A stretch of 64,000 bases of DNA from Granulosicoccus sp045110515 (GCA_045110515.1 JBGCGD010000043.1:38948-102947); one strand, 5' to 3'; positions 8,755 to 18,066 are shown, counted from the first letter of the stretch. Translations and numbers: made by a program. Notes: a model not told the origin generated them from the letters alone.

Positions 8755-10434
8755 ATGAATGATATCGATTACATCATCGTTGGAGCAGGCTCAGCTGGCT
8801 GCATATTGGCTAACCGGCTTTCTGAAGATCCTGCGGTAAACGTCGTGTTGCTTGAAGCAGGTGGGTCTGACAACAGTATTTTTGTGCGAATGCCCACGGC
8901 GTTGTCCATCCCGATGAACATGCCGCGTTTTAATTGGGGGTTTGAATCCGAAGCGGAGCCCGGCCTAGACGGTCGTCGGCTGGACTGCCCACGAGGCAAA
9001 GTGTTAGGCGGATCATCATCTATAAATGGAATGGCTTTTGTGCGGGGGCATGCTTGCGATATTGATGAGTGGGAGTCTGCAGGTGCCAGCGGTTGGAATT
9101 ACGCCAATTGTTTGCCGTACTATAAAAAGCTAGAGTCGTGGCATCACGGTGAAGATCGATACAGAGGAGGTGATGGGCCGGTGGGTGTTAACGCTGGAAA
9201 TGATATGCGCTTAAATCCTCTATATCAGGCGTTTATAGATGCTGGTCAAGATGCCGGTTATCCGTTTACAGCTGACTACAATGGCTTCCAGCAGGAAGGC
9301 TTTGGCCAGAAGCATATGTCGATTCGAGATGGAGTGCGTGCTTCATCCTCCCGCAGCTACCTGGACCCTGTTCGCTCCCGACCTAACGTAAAAGTGATAT
9401 CCCGAGTTCATGTGGATAAGCTCATTATGGAAGGCAAGCGTGCGGTGGGTGTTCAATACATAACCGCGAATCGCACGCTGAAACTCTTCAGTCGTGCAGA
9501 AGTCATTCTTAGTGCAGGATCTATTGGTTCTCCGACTATTCTTCAGCGTAGCGGTATCGGCCCGGCTTCAACGCTTGAAAGTGCTGGTATCGATGTTGTT
9601 GTCGACTCTGCCGGTGTCGGAGAGAATTTGCAGGATCACCTGGAAGTTTATTTTCAATACGAATGTACACAGCCTGTATCACTTAATCGAGAGCTCTCTT
9701 GGTGGCGGAAAGGGCTCATCGGCACACGCTGGGTTTTGACTAAGAAAGGTTTAGGCTCGACCAACCATTTTGAGTCTTGTGGTTTTATTCGTTCCAGGGC
9801 TGGCTTAAAATCCCCTAACATCCAATACCATTTCCTGCCCGGCGCCATGCGATACGATGGGCGTGCCGCGTTTGCCGGAGATGGCTTTCAGGTGCATGTT
9901 GGACCTAACAAGCCTAGCAGTCGAGGTCGGGTAACAGTGACGTCTGCGGACCCTATGGCTTCTCCGAGTATACGGTTTAATTATCTGCAGCACGAACAAG
10001 ACAGGCAAGACTGGCGGGATTGTATCCGGCTGACCCGTGAAGTTCTGCAGCAGCCCTCGTTAAATCAGTTCCGCGGCAATGAAATACAGCCGGGTATGCA
10101 TATTGACTCGGATGACAGTATCGATGCGTGGGTTAAGGCCAACGTCGAGAGCGCTTACCATCCGTCTTGCAGCGTCAAGCTTGGCGCGGACGATGATCCC
10201 ATGGCTGTTTTGGACAGTGACTGTCGGGTGCGAGGGTGTGAGGGACTGCGCGTGGTGGATTCATCGATTTTCCCTGTCATCACTAACGGAAACTTAAATG
10301 CCCCCAGTATGATGGTAGCCGAGCGTGCGGCGGATCTCATTCTGAACAAGCATTTGCCCGCTGAGGATGTTCCTGTGTGGGAGCCTGATGATTGGGAAAA
10401 CAGTCAGCGCTCTGCAACCGGACACGAGCGCTGA
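8755..10434 (+). CDS. betA: Choline dehydrogenase-like GMC oxidoreductase
   Basis: 559 residues. A GMC-family flavoprotein with an N-terminal FAD motif VGAGSAGC (about 9-16), an E at the end of strand beta2 (LLEAGG), the GMC signature PRGKVLGGSSSINGM near 80-95, and the second GMC signature near 256-270 (SAGSIGSPTILQRSG). The C-terminal active-site region has a His in AYHPSCSVKLG and an Asn in NGNLNAPSMM. The closest functional match is BetA, which oxidises choline to betaine aldehyde and on to glycine betaine. The placement 14 bp after betC supports choline as substrate, although GMC enzymes on other alcohols are common. No betB or betI is adjacent. Confidence 0.88.
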   Translation: MNDIDYIIVGAGSAGCILANRLSEDPAVNVVLLEAGGSDNSIFVRMPTALSIPMNMPRFNWGFESEAEPGLDGRRLDCPRGKVLGGSSSINGMAFVRGHACDIDEWESAGASGWNYANCLPYYKKLESWHHGEDRYRGGDGPVGVNAGNDMRLNPLYQAFIDAGQDAGYPFTADYNGFQQEGFGQKHMSIRDGVRASSSRSYLDPVRSRPNVKVISRVHVDKLIMEGKRAVGVQYITANRTLKLFSRAEVILSAGSIGSPTILQRSGIGPASTLESAGIDVVVDSAGVGENLQDHLEVYFQYECTQPVSLNRELSWWRKGLIGTRWVLTKKGLGSTNHFESCGFIRSRAGLKSPNIQYHFLPGAMRYDGRAAFAGDGFQVHVGPNKPSSRGRVTVTSADPMASPSIRFNYLQHEQDRQDWRDCIRLTREVLQQPSLNQFRGNEIQPGMHIDSDDSIDAWVKANVESAYHPSCSVKLGADDDPMAVLDSDCRVRGCEGLRVVDSSIFPVITNGNLNAPSMMVAERAADLILNKHLPAEDVPVWEPDDWENSQRSATGHER

Positions 10435-10455
10435 CATTCATTTAACTAGGGCTTA

Positions 10456-11133
10456 TTATTTTATTTCCAGAAGCTCAACTTCGAAGACGAGCGTCTCACC
10501 GGGGCCGATGGCCTGGCCGGCACCGCGATCACCATAGGCGAGATCGGAAGGAATAACGAATCGATACTTGCTGCCTACGTTCATCAGCTGGAGACCCTCT
10601 GTCCATCCGGGGATAACGCCTTTCAAAGGAAACTGCGCCGGTTCGCCGCGAGCAATTGAGCTGTCAAATTCAGTCCCGTCAATAAGGGTGCCTACGTAAT
10701 GCACGCTTACGGTGTCGTCAGCGGTGGGCTTGGCCCCCTCAGCTTCGGTTAAAACTTCATATTGCAGCCCGCTGTCGGTGGTCATAACACCTTCTTTTTC
10801 TTTATTTGCAGCAAGATAATCAGTGCCTTTCTGAGCAGCCGCCGCAGACGCATCTGCAGCAATACGCTGCTGCCGAGCTTCCAGCGCAGCCTGAGCCTCT
10901 TCCAACGTCATTTTCGTTTCGTCACCTGCGTGCTGAGCTTGCATGGCTTGAATAAGGAGATCGAGATCGAGTTCACCATACTGTTTTAAGACGCGGTCAC
11001 CGATCATAAGCCCTAGGCCATAGCTGACTTTTGCTTGTTCGCTTTCCAAGTTTGTCTCTTGTGCGAATGAAGGTGTTGTTAGCAGGCTGGATAGAATCAG
11101 CGTGGTAGCGCTGGCAAGTAAAGTTTTTTTCAT
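10456..11133 (-). CDS. Periplasmic FKBP-type peptidyl-prolyl isomerase (FkpA/Mip-like)
   Basis: 225 residues from the ATG at 11133, which follows an AGGA; a TTG seven codons upstream is possible. A Sec signal peptide is clear (KKTLLASATTLILSSLL, cleavage near SFA-QE). Residues about 30-120 form the helical dimerisation domain seen in FkpA and Mip (SYGLGLMIGDRVLKQ and the Q-rich helix), followed by the FKBP domain with VHYVGTLIDGTEFDSS, GVIPGWTEGLQLM and the C-terminal LVFEVELLEI. It should act as a periplasmic folding chaperone and prolyl isomerase. It is convergent with betA, only about 20 bp apart. Confidence 0.92.
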   Translation of the reverse strand: MKKTLLASATTLILSSLLTTPSFAQETNLESEQAKVSYGLGLMIGDRVLKQYGELDLDLLIQAMQAQHAGDETKMTLEEAQAALEARQQRIAADASAAAAQKGTDYLAANKEKEGVMTTDSGLQYEVLTEAEGAKPTADDTVSVHYVGTLIDGTEFDSSIARGEPAQFPLKGVIPGWTEGLQLMNVGSKYRFVIPSDLAYGDRGAGQAIGPGETLVFEVELLEIK

Positions 11134-11187
11134 CTGGTTGAGAAATCCTATCAATGTGTTGTTTGGTTATTGATTGCGCGCACTATG

Positions 11188-11589
11188 TCATAAATCGTCT
11201 GGCAATGCGCCGGTCAAATGGACGCCTAAGCTATCATTATCAGCCTCATTAAGGGCACTCCAAGGAGCGACGTTACTTGATCGCAAGAAGTGTTGCGCAG
11301 CTATGTATTCAGTATGCTCCGACAGGAGCGTGTTCACTCTGTCTTCTAAATGCTCTGGATAAGTCGCTAAAACATCCCTTTGATGGCCCTCACATCTGAT
11401 TAATACTGTTTGCTGCATATCTAGGATAGACCCTGAGAATGCAGCTGTGTGACGTTCCACGCATTGATACCAGCGGCTCAACGTGGCCTGCTGCTCGCTG
11501 TGTTTGTGGGTTTGCGTTATAGAGCAGGCACTGCAAAGTACCGTAAGGGCGATTACAGAGAGCGTTCGTACAAAGAGACTGGCTGACAT
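11188..11589 (-). CDS. Small putative lipoprotein or secreted protein, unknown function
   Basis: 133 residues. The N-terminus has a basic residue then a hydrophobic stretch (VRTLSVIALTVLCSAC), consistent with a signal peptide. A Cys at about 22 could be a lipidation site, but the residue three positions before it is Cys rather than Leu, so the lipobox is weak. The mature part is mostly helical and polar, with two further cysteines (WYQCVER, IRCEGH) that could form a disulfide. I do not recognise a family. It lies just upstream of the FKBP gene on the same strand (54 bp from its chosen start) and could be cotranscribed with it. Confidence 0.6.
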   Translation of the reverse strand: MSASLFVRTLSVIALTVLCSACSITQTHKHSEQQATLSRWYQCVERHTAAFSGSILDMQQTVLIRCEGHQRDVLATYPEHLEDRVNTLLSEHTEYIAAQHFLRSSNVAPWSALNEADNDSLGVHLTGALPDDL

Positions 11590-11810
11590 CGGTTTCCCTC
11601 AAACGGGCATCCGGTAATGAGGACGCAACAACCATCGAATTTCAAAGTGATGCGTTGCTATCGGCGGGATGATCCGATTTTCGAGAGGTCAACTACGGTG
11701 AGGCGGCGGAAGTCAGGTTTGTTATTGTTTTTTTGTGATTTAGCTAGCGTTTAGGAGGCGTCACGGGTCGCTGCGCGCTGTAAAAAAATTGTAGGTGTTA
11801 ACTCACGTTT

Positions 11811-12761
11811 TTAGCGTTTTTTCCGTGCGCGCTCTGCCGCACGCTCCTGTGCTTTGCGTTCTTTGCGCGCTTCTTTTTTTGCCAGCGCCTTGGCAATGCG
11901 TTCTTGGGTTTCTTGTATTTCTTTTGCCCGCATGGTTGGAGATTCAAGAGTGATTCTGCCCAGCAGGCCGTCACGAAATTCTTGTAACAGTAGTCTGCCA
12001 GCACGATCGAAATCCACTAACGCACCCGCACCGAGACAACCGCGTTTACGGCCTATTGCCTCAAGGGTTTCCACGCTCTCATCTATCGGCAAGTCCTCGC
12101 CGTATCGTGCTTTCAATGCATCGCCGTATTCAACGCATAAGTGATCGAGTAGATGGCTTGCTACCTCTGAGCTGTCCATGGCTGTATCCCTTATAGCGCC
12201 GGTGGCAGCCAGCCTAAATCCGCTTGCCTCATTTTCAACCTTGGGCCAAAGTACCCCTGGGGTGTCTCGCAAGTTCCACGAGTCCGTCAACACAATCAGT
12301 TGCTGTCTTTTTGTGATTGCCGGTTCATTGCCGGTTTTTGCAACGACCTTACCGGTGAGTTTGTTGATTAAAGTAGATTTTCCAACATTCGGAATACCCA
12401 CGACCATTGCAACGCGAGACTTTAATCGAGCGGATTGGCTGGGCGGGGCGAGTGCTTTCAGACGCGCCGGAATTTCCTTGTACCTATTGGCATCTTTGAT
12501 CGAGATCGCCAAAGCGTCCCGTTGATCATCGGAAGTAAAAAAATCTAGCCATTCGTCAGTTGCCCGTGGATCGGCTAAATCGGATTTAGTGAGAACGCGA
12601 AGTACGGGTTTCTCACGGGCGATGTCAGCCAACATCGGGTTTTCACTGCTCCAAGGTATTCGCGCATCCAAAACCTCCAAAATGACGTCGATTTCCGGAA
12701 GCACTTTGGCCATCTCTTTGCGGGCCTTGTGCATGTGCCCGGGAAACCACTGAATTGACAT
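11811..12761 (-). CDS. ylqF: Ribosome biogenesis GTPase RbgA/YlqF
   Basis: 316 residues. A circularly permuted GTPase: the G4 motif TKSDL comes first (about 58-62), then G1 GIPNVGKST (about 121-129), then G3 DTPGV (about 166-170). The start MSIQWFPGHMHKARKEM is the typical family N-terminus. The last 45 residues are very rich in Lys, Arg, Glu and Ala, as expected for an rRNA-binding tail. RbgA acts late in 50S subunit assembly in Bacillus subtilis; the proteobacterial homologues are less studied. The start lies 11 bp after the cvfB-like stop codon, so the two genes probably form an operon. Confidence 0.9.
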   Translation of the reverse strand: MSIQWFPGHMHKARKEMAKVLPEIDVILEVLDARIPWSSENPMLADIAREKPVLRVLTKSDLADPRATDEWLDFFTSDDQRDALAISIKDANRYKEIPARLKALAPPSQSARLKSRVAMVVGIPNVGKSTLINKLTGKVVAKTGNEPAITKRQQLIVLTDSWNLRDTPGVLWPKVENEASGFRLAATGAIRDTAMDSSEVASHLLDHLCVEYGDALKARYGEDLPIDESVETLEAIGRKRGCLGAGALVDFDRAGRLLLQEFRDGLLGRITLESPTMRAKEIQETQERIAKALAKKEARKERKAQERAAERARKKR

Positions 12762-12772
12762 TGATAGCGGTA

Positions 12773-13612
12773 TTAGTTTGAGGGAGTTTTGTTGAGCGCG
12801 ATGTAATCAGCGTAGATGACAATTTTCCGTTCACGGTAAAGGCCGCTTATCGCTTTTTTGAAATTCTTTTTACTCACTTGGAATACGGCCTGAATAGCGT
12901 CGGGTGAGCTCTTATCACTTAACTTGCAAATGCCGTTGTTTACTTCCAAATAGGCCATTATTCGAGCAGATAACTCGGGTTTTAATTCCTTGGCACGCGG
13001 TTGTAAGGTCAAATCGATACGGCCGTCGTGACGAACTCGCTTTACATATCCGTCATGTATTTCACCCACTCGAATGGATTGAAAAATCTCATCCTTATAA
13101 AGTAGCCCGATGGCCCGGTTGTCGACCACAGCCTTAAGGCCCAGATCTGTTCTTTGATAAATTAGCAAGGAAACAGCCTGCCAGGGTTTGAAGTCATCCG
13201 TGGTTTCGGGAAGGTGATGATCCAATCGACTGCTAGCGGCAAGGCGGCCAGAGTTGTCCTGATACACCCAAACACTTTCGTAGCGTCCGATTTCCAATGG
13301 GCGGCGCTGCTCAGCAAATGGCAGCAGCAGGTTCTTTGACAAACCCCAATCAAGAAATGCACCCGCGTTTGTAATATCCACCACTTTGAGAGATGCACAT
13401 TGCCCGCGTTGTACTAGGGGTTTTTTTAAGGAAGCCATAGGGTTACCACGGCTATCGTTGAACAGAAATACCGTCAGCAACTCGCCCGTTTGGGCATAAG
13501 GGGCCTCACTGGAATCCATCAATACGGGGCCGAGCTGCTGCCCGTCCAGAGTTATGTGCTCGCGATTGATCTCTTTGACGAGGAGTTCAGATGTGTAGCC
13601 AATTTCTAACAT
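12773..13612 (-). CDS. CvfB-like S1-domain RNA-binding protein
   Basis: 279 residues from the ATG at 13612; an ATG at 13681 would add 23 poorly conserved residues. The start MLEIGYTSELLVKEI matches the CvfB/YitL family, which has tandem S1-type OB folds followed by a winged helix. Visible repeats: VVDITNAGAFLDWGLSKNLLLPF (S1 fold), GLLYKDEIFQSIRVGEIHDGYVKRVRHDGRIDLTL (another S1 fold), and the C-terminal helix ending FKKAISGLYRERKIVI. Family members bind RNA and affect virulence gene expression in Staphylococcus; the role in proteobacteria is unclear. It overlaps a likely shared promoter region with divergent dusC. Confidence 0.85.
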   Translation of the reverse strand: MLEIGYTSELLVKEINREHITLDGQQLGPVLMDSSEAPYAQTGELLTVFLFNDSRGNPMASLKKPLVQRGQCASLKVVDITNAGAFLDWGLSKNLLLPFAEQRRPLEIGRYESVWVYQDNSGRLAASSRLDHHLPETTDDFKPWQAVSLLIYQRTDLGLKAVVDNRAIGLLYKDEIFQSIRVGEIHDGYVKRVRHDGRIDLTLQPRAKELKPELSARIMAYLEVNNGICKLSDKSSPDAIQAVFQVSKKNFKKAISGLYRERKIVIYADYIALNKTPSN

Positions 13613-13717
13613 GCGCGCAGTGTAGGCGGGTGACCGACGATATGCCAGTGATGATACGCGTGTAGCGTTATCATGTGACATCTAACATTATTAATACGGT
13701 CAAAGTCTCTGCTACCG

Positions 13718-14731
13718 ATGTTGTCACCCTTGCTGCCCACTTCCTACCCTCACAGTTCAGAACAGCGCAACATCGTACTAGCGCCGATGGAGGGGGTTAT
13801 AGACGCCCCGATGCGTCGGTTGCTGACGGGGATTGGCGGGTACGCTCGTTGCGTGACAGAATTTATCCGGGTCACTGATGTGCTGTTACCTGAGAAAGTG
13901 TTTTTTAGACTTTGCCCTGAACTGCTGGAAGGGGGATGTACTGAGCACGGGGTTCCTGTATACACACAGCTACTGGGTAGTGAGCCTGCGGCCTTGGCGA
14001 AAAATGCTCTGCGCGCGGTACAGTTAGGTGCGCCCGGGGTTGATCTCAATTTCGGTTGCCCTGCGAAAACGGTCAACAACAGTATGGGTGGATCGATTTT
14101 ACTCCGGACGCCGTCCCACGTAGCAGACATCGTGAAAGCTGTTAGAGACAGCGTTCCAGCCCACATTCCCGTGACGGCAAAAATACGTTTGGGATATGAA
14201 AACAGCGACTCGCTAGAAGAGATTGTAGAAGGTATTAAGGACGCCGGAGCTACCGAGCTTGCGATACATGCGAGAACAAAACTCGACGGGTACAAACCAC
14301 CGGCTTGGTGGTCAACCGTGCGCTCTGTGGTCTCGGAAGGTGATAGATACACTTATATAAACGGCGAAATTTGGACGGTAAATGATTGTGAGGCGGCCAT
14401 AAACGCCAGTGGATGTACCCACGTAATGCTGGGAAGAGGTGCATTGGCAGCTCCGGATCTGGCGTTGAGGATTCACGCAGCATCTCGGGGTGTGGCCATT
14501 GAGCCCCTTGACTGGGTACATGTGTCGTATTTAGTGGAGGCGCAGTTCTTGCGCTCTGACAGCCAAAGCCCACGTCATGTGGGTAACAGAACAAAGCAAT
14601 GGTTGGCTTATTTAAAGCGAAGCTATGATCACGCTCAGGAGCTATTTAGCCGAATTAGAACATTGCACGAAGTGTCAGAGATTCAACGCGCCTTCGGCGA
14701 ACATAGGGCGTGGTTAACGTCTAACCACTAG
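13718..14731 (+). CDS. dusC: tRNA-dihydrouridine synthase, DusC type
   Basis: 337 residues. An FMN-dependent TIM barrel that reduces uridine to dihydrouridine in the tRNA D-loop; E. coli DusC targets U16. Key segments: IVLAPMEGVIDAPMR (FMN phosphate and substrate contact), VDLNFGCPAKTVN with the catalytic Cys in GCP, KIRLGY, HART, and NGEIWTVND in the second half with VMLGRGAL. The TEFIRVTD and KQWLAYLKRSYDHAQELF segments favour DusC over DusA or DusB. The protein has about 20 extra residues before the barrel; the ATG at 13718 is the only ATG available upstream of the conserved core, and no strong ribosome binding site precedes it. The 3' end overlaps the convergent lipoprotein gene by 11 bp. 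Confidence 0.9.
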   Translation: MLSPLLPTSYPHSSEQRNIVLAPMEGVIDAPMRRLLTGIGGYARCVTEFIRVTDVLLPEKVFFRLCPELLEGGCTEHGVPVYTQLLGSEPAALAKNALRAVQLGAPGVDLNFGCPAKTVNNSMGGSILLRTPSHVADIVKAVRDSVPAHIPVTAKIRLGYENSDSLEEIVEGIKDAGATELAIHARTKLDGYKPPAWWSTVRSVVSEGDRYTYINGEIWTVNDCEAAINASGCTHVMLGRGALAAPDLALRIHAASRGVAIEPLDWVHVSYLVEAQFLRSDSQSPRHVGNRTKQWLAYLKRSYDHAQELFSRIRTLHEVSEIQRAFGEHRAWLTSNH

Positions 14732-15749
14732 ATAGATCGTTTTGCTTAACAAGGCATCCGATTGATGGATCGTTGCTGACATTAAAGGAGGGGTGGTCCC
14801 TCGAGATTGCATCAATGGTTTTAGCCATTTTGCTTAACCATTTCCTCGTGAAATTGCGTTGCTGTTGTGAAAATGTGCTAACGAGTGTGAGCGTGGTGCT
14901 TCGCCACAAATCACGAATCGATTGCCACTCCTCAGGGTGCGCTATTTCCAGTAGTGTCCATAGCGTGCTGATGTGCTTTAAGAGAGCCTCATGGTACTCA
15001 GGGTTTTCCTGATTACGAGCAAGTAAGAAAAAGTGTTTATTCCACTCAGATGACAGGGCGTAATACTCTTTGCGTAAGCTCACTTGCTGAGCCAAGCTGT
15101 CTTTTAGTATGTCTTGCTGTGCACTGGAGAGGTTCAGGCCGAGCCTATCGGACCATTTAACTATGTTTTTCAATCGTCGTTCAACGCGTTCATCTTGTGT
15201 TTGTCCTGCGTAGCGTTCTTGGTTTTTTTTTCGTTCGCTGTTAAATCGTTGCTCAATAAAATCGATTTGTTTGTCCGACAACGATCGAATCAATTCGGTG
15301 GAATAGTTGATGGGATGACACTGCCTGAAATTGGTAAAAAATTGCTCTAAATTATCTGCCCACCGATCGACGTCGGCTTGGCGGGTAGCTCCTTTCTCTC
15401 CTACCGACTGAGCGATTTCGCCTAAAAACGCCGCATATTTCGGCATTTCACTTTGTCGATGCCATACGTGGAAGGTTCCTACGGATTGCTCAAAAGCCTG
15501 AACCTGCGACTTATTAAAATCCCCCAGCTTATGGAATTCGGTTCGCATCTGATCATCTAGGCGGTTGTACAGAGGGCCGATGATCAACTTGCTATTGGTA
15601 CACCCCGTCACTAAGAGAGCGACAGTCAAAAATGCGACGGAGCGCAAAGTTCTGCGTCGACTTACCCGCTTTTCAACGATCGAATGGATTCTAAGTACCG
15701 TTTGTGGGTGTTTCTGCGTCTCCCACGAGCGAGCATCAATAGGTATCAT
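14721..15749 (-). CDS. DUF6279-like lipoprotein
   Basis: 342 residues from the ATG at 15749, preceded by GGAAAG at 7 bases; an in-frame TTG at 15764 is an alternative. A hydrophobic stretch (LRSVAFLTVALLVTGC) ends in a lipobox, so the protein is probably lipidated and exported, although the region before it is unusually long (about 49 residues). The mature sequence begins NSKLIIGPLYNRLDDQMRT, like the YN-x-LD-W start of DUF6279, and continues with long amphipathic helices rich in Gln, Arg and Glu. Function unknown. Confidence 0.72.
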   Translation of the reverse strand: MIPIDARSWETQKHPQTVLRIHSIVEKRVSRRRTLRSVAFLTVALLVTGCTNSKLIIGPLYNRLDDQMRTEFHKLGDFNKSQVQAFEQSVGTFHVWHRQSEMPKYAAFLGEIAQSVGEKGATRQADVDRWADNLEQFFTNFRQCHPINYSTELIRSLSDKQIDFIEQRFNSERKKNQERYAGQTQDERVERRLKNIVKWSDRLGLNLSSAQQDILKDSLAQQVSLRKEYYALSSEWNKHFFLLARNQENPEYHEALLKHISTLWTLLEIAHPEEWQSIRDLWRSTTLTLVSTFSQQQRNFTRKWLSKMAKTIDAISRDHPSFNVSNDPSIGCLVKQNDLSSG

Positions 15750-15796
15750 GGAAAGACTTTCCAAAACTAAAAATAACTGGATCAGGAGTTTTTACC

Positions 15797-16333
15797 ATGT
15801 CAGATTCTTCCCTGCCTGAGAGTCTCAAGGATGAGTTGAGCGACGGCAAAGCGGGTCCGGGAAAGGTGGTAGCTTTTCATTACGATTTATACGATGCGTC
15901 GGCTAAAAAAATAGAGTCTTCTAAATCAGGAGACCCAGTATTGTTCCTTCACGGTGAACGTGGCGTGTTGCTGGCCTTGCAAGATGCATTTGTCGGTAAA
16001 GTGGCTGGAGATGATTTTTCCATAACCATACCTCATGAGAAAGCCTACGGACGTCATTATCCGGACAGGGTTCAGCGCTTGTCACGTAAAAAAATAGACG
16101 GTGGAAAGCAGCAAATGTTCCGTACCGGGCAAATAATCACGATCCGTGGGGAGCATGGGCCTAGTCCAGCCACTGTCATTAAAGTCGGTAAATTCAACCT
16201 TGATGTGGATATCAATCACCCGCTTGCAGGGGTCGATCTCACCTTCGATGTAAAGATAGAATCGGTTCGAGACGCCTCAGAAGATGAGATCGCCCACGGA
16301 CATGCTCACGGTGTGGGCGGTCACCAGCATTAG
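15797..16333 (+). CDS. slyD: SlyD-like FKBP-type peptidyl-prolyl isomerase
   Basis: 178 residues, preceded by AGGAG at good spacing. The SlyD arrangement is visible: an FKBP half-domain (GKVVAFHYDLYDASAKKIESS), an inserted flap or chaperone domain (FVGKVAGDDFSITIPHEKAYGRHYPDRVQRL), then the return strand HPLAGVDLTFDVKIESV. The C-terminus carries five histidines among Gly and Ala (HGHAHGVGGHQH), a short version of the metal-binding SlyD tail. In the family it combines prolyl isomerase, chaperone and nickel-binding roles, including nickel delivery to hydrogenase. The extra N-terminal 20 residues are not typical. Confidence 0.86.
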   Translation: MSDSSLPESLKDELSDGKAGPGKVVAFHYDLYDASAKKIESSKSGDPVLFLHGERGVLLALQDAFVGKVAGDDFSITIPHEKAYGRHYPDRVQRLSRKKIDGGKQQMFRTGQIITIRGEHGPSPATVIKVGKFNLDVDINHPLAGVDLTFDVKIESVRDASEDEIAHGHAHGVGGHQH

Positions 16334-16413
16334 TTGTTAAAACGCTAATAGTTGTCTCGCCTCTCATTCAACGAACAATTCAACATTGAAACATCGCAAC
16401 AGGAGAACGCATC

Positions 16414-17958
16414 ATGCGTCTATTGAAAAGAGTTTCTTGTTTCCTAACAGGTTTCTTCGCTGTTCTGCTTTTAGCAAGCTGTGTTCAGAACCCGGTTACA
16501 GGCAAAAAAGATTTTCTGTTGGTGTCCGAAGACTGGGAACTCCAGGTCGGCGCTCAACAGTATTTACCGTTGCGACAGTATCAAGGCGGAGACTATGTCG
16601 TTGATCCCGGTGTACAGGCTTATGTCCGTTCAATCGGACAGCGATTGGCAGCTCAGAGTGATCGTAAGTTACCTTACGAATTTCATGTCATCAATAACTC
16701 AACCCCCAATGCGTGGGCACTGCCTGGTGGAAAAATAAGTATTAATCGCGGCTTGCTTGTGACGCTTAAGAATGAATCTGAATTAGCTGCTGTATTGGGG
16801 CATGAGATCGTTCATGCGGCTGCCAAACACGGTGCGCAAGGTCAAACACGCGGCATCGGTCTCCAGCTTGGGGTGCTTACGGCCTCCGTCGTGGGCGCCC
16901 GAGAGGGATATGGACAACAGGCGCAATTACTATCGAGCGTAGGTGCTCAAATTATTAACAGCCAATATGGGCAGGGCGCTGAATTGGAGGCCGATCACTT
17001 TGGCATGACGTACATGTCTCGAGCTGGATTTGATCCTCAGGGTGCTGTGGGTTTGCAGAGAACCTTCGTTGAATTGTCCAAAGGGCAGAAGTCCAACACG
17101 CTATCGCGTTTGTTTGCTAGTCATCCGCCATCGCCCCTTCGAGTGCAAGAAAATATAAAAACGGCAAAGTCATTAGCGCCGGGTGGAATTGTCGGTGAAG
17201 CAAGCTACAAGAAAGCGATGGCACGCCTCATTAGTTCTCAAAAGGCTTATGAGGCTTATGAGAGAGCACAGGTAGCGTTTAAGAATGAGAAAATTTCGGA
17301 GGCGTCCTCGCTATTGAACACGGCTATCAAGCTAGAGCCTAGAGAAGCGCATTTTCATTCATTACGAGGAGATATTGCGTTAACTCAAAATAGATTAAGT
17401 ACCGCTAAACGACATTTTGATAAAGCAATTGGTTTGAATCAGAAGTTTTATCATTACTACCTGCAGCGTGGAAAGATATTTGAACAATTAAATAACACTA
17501 AGGCTGCGCAAGCAGACTATGCCACGAGTATGAAACTATTGCCCACAACAGCTGCGCAATTGGCGCTCGGCCAGTTTGCTGAGCGACAGGGGAAATTGCA
17601 GGTTGCAAAACGATATTACGCCATGGCATCCCAGGCAAGCGGGGAGGATGCGCAAAAGGCCAAAGCAGCTCTCTTGAGACTAGAGCCTCCGCAAAAAAAT
17701 GATTCCAGACTATTGGTTCGCCAAGGACTCAACCGAAACGGAAATTTCGTTATCGAACTCATTAATCAAACCTCTCGTCCTGTTTCGAATGTGCAGCTGG
17801 GGCTACGAATGAACAAGACTGCACCGCAGCGCGTACAAACACTGCGCAACACCATACCGGCGGGGAAGAGGTACATATTCGACACAGGGCAAAATATGAC
17901 TCGAAGCGTCGCCGATCAAATTACGGTAGTGATTCTCAAAGCTGAAATAGCAGGGTAG
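16414..17958 (+). CDS. M48-family metalloprotease lipoprotein with TPR repeats (BepA-like)
   Basis: 514 residues, preceded by AGGAG. The signal sequence ends in a lipobox (LLLASC, Cys about residue 23), so it is a probable lipoprotein. The M48 core has the zinc motif HEIVH (about 130-134) and a downstream Glu ligand in ELEADHFGMTYM. Typical family opening: NPVTGKKDFLLVSEDWELQVG. Residues about 285-430 hold TPR-like helices, giving the protease-TPR layout of BepA/YfgC, a periplasmic protease that monitors outer-membrane protein assembly. The last 80 residues form a beta-rich tail (ELINQTSRPVSNVQLGLRMN) not present in BepA. Confidence 0.88.
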   Translation: MRLLKRVSCFLTGFFAVLLLASCVQNPVTGKKDFLLVSEDWELQVGAQQYLPLRQYQGGDYVVDPGVQAYVRSIGQRLAAQSDRKLPYEFHVINNSTPNAWALPGGKISINRGLLVTLKNESELAAVLGHEIVHAAAKHGAQGQTRGIGLQLGVLTASVVGAREGYGQQAQLLSSVGAQIINSQYGQGAELEADHFGMTYMSRAGFDPQGAVGLQRTFVELSKGQKSNTLSRLFASHPPSPLRVQENIKTAKSLAPGGIVGEASYKKAMARLISSQKAYEAYERAQVAFKNEKISEASSLLNTAIKLEPREAHFHSLRGDIALTQNRLSTAKRHFDKAIGLNQKFYHYYLQRGKIFEQLNNTKAAQADYATSMKLLPTTAAQLALGQFAERQGKLQVAKRYYAMASQASGEDAQKAKAALLRLEPPQKNDSRLLVRQGLNRNGNFVIELINQTSRPVSNVQLGLRMNKTAPQRVQTLRNTIPAGKRYIFDTGQNMTRSVADQITVVILKAEIAG

Positions 17959-17970
17959 GGACCGGCAGGA

Positions 17971-18066
17971 ATGCAAGTGTATGCTGCACATCGATCACTA
18001 TGTGCGCTGCTGCTTTCCTTTACTGCGCTGGCTTTTCAAATTGAACTTACTGCAGCAGTCACCTGA
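17971..18066 (+). CDS. Possible 31-residue hydrophobic peptide (weak)
   Basis: A short ATG frame of 31 codons begins 12 bp after the protease stop codon. It encodes a hydrophobic stretch (CALLLSFTALAFQIELTAA) that resembles a signal peptide. Its end lies inside the inverted repeat at 18051-18101. AGGGAC is about 10 bases upstream of the ATG. There is no family evidence, and it may be chance. Confidence 0.15.
   Translation: MQVYAAHRSLCALLLSFTALAFQIELTAAVT

Noticed and set aside
14721..14731. Gene overlap at the dusC/lipoprotein junction as a sign of an error
   Set aside because: An 11-bp overlap of convergent stop regions is common in compact genomes.
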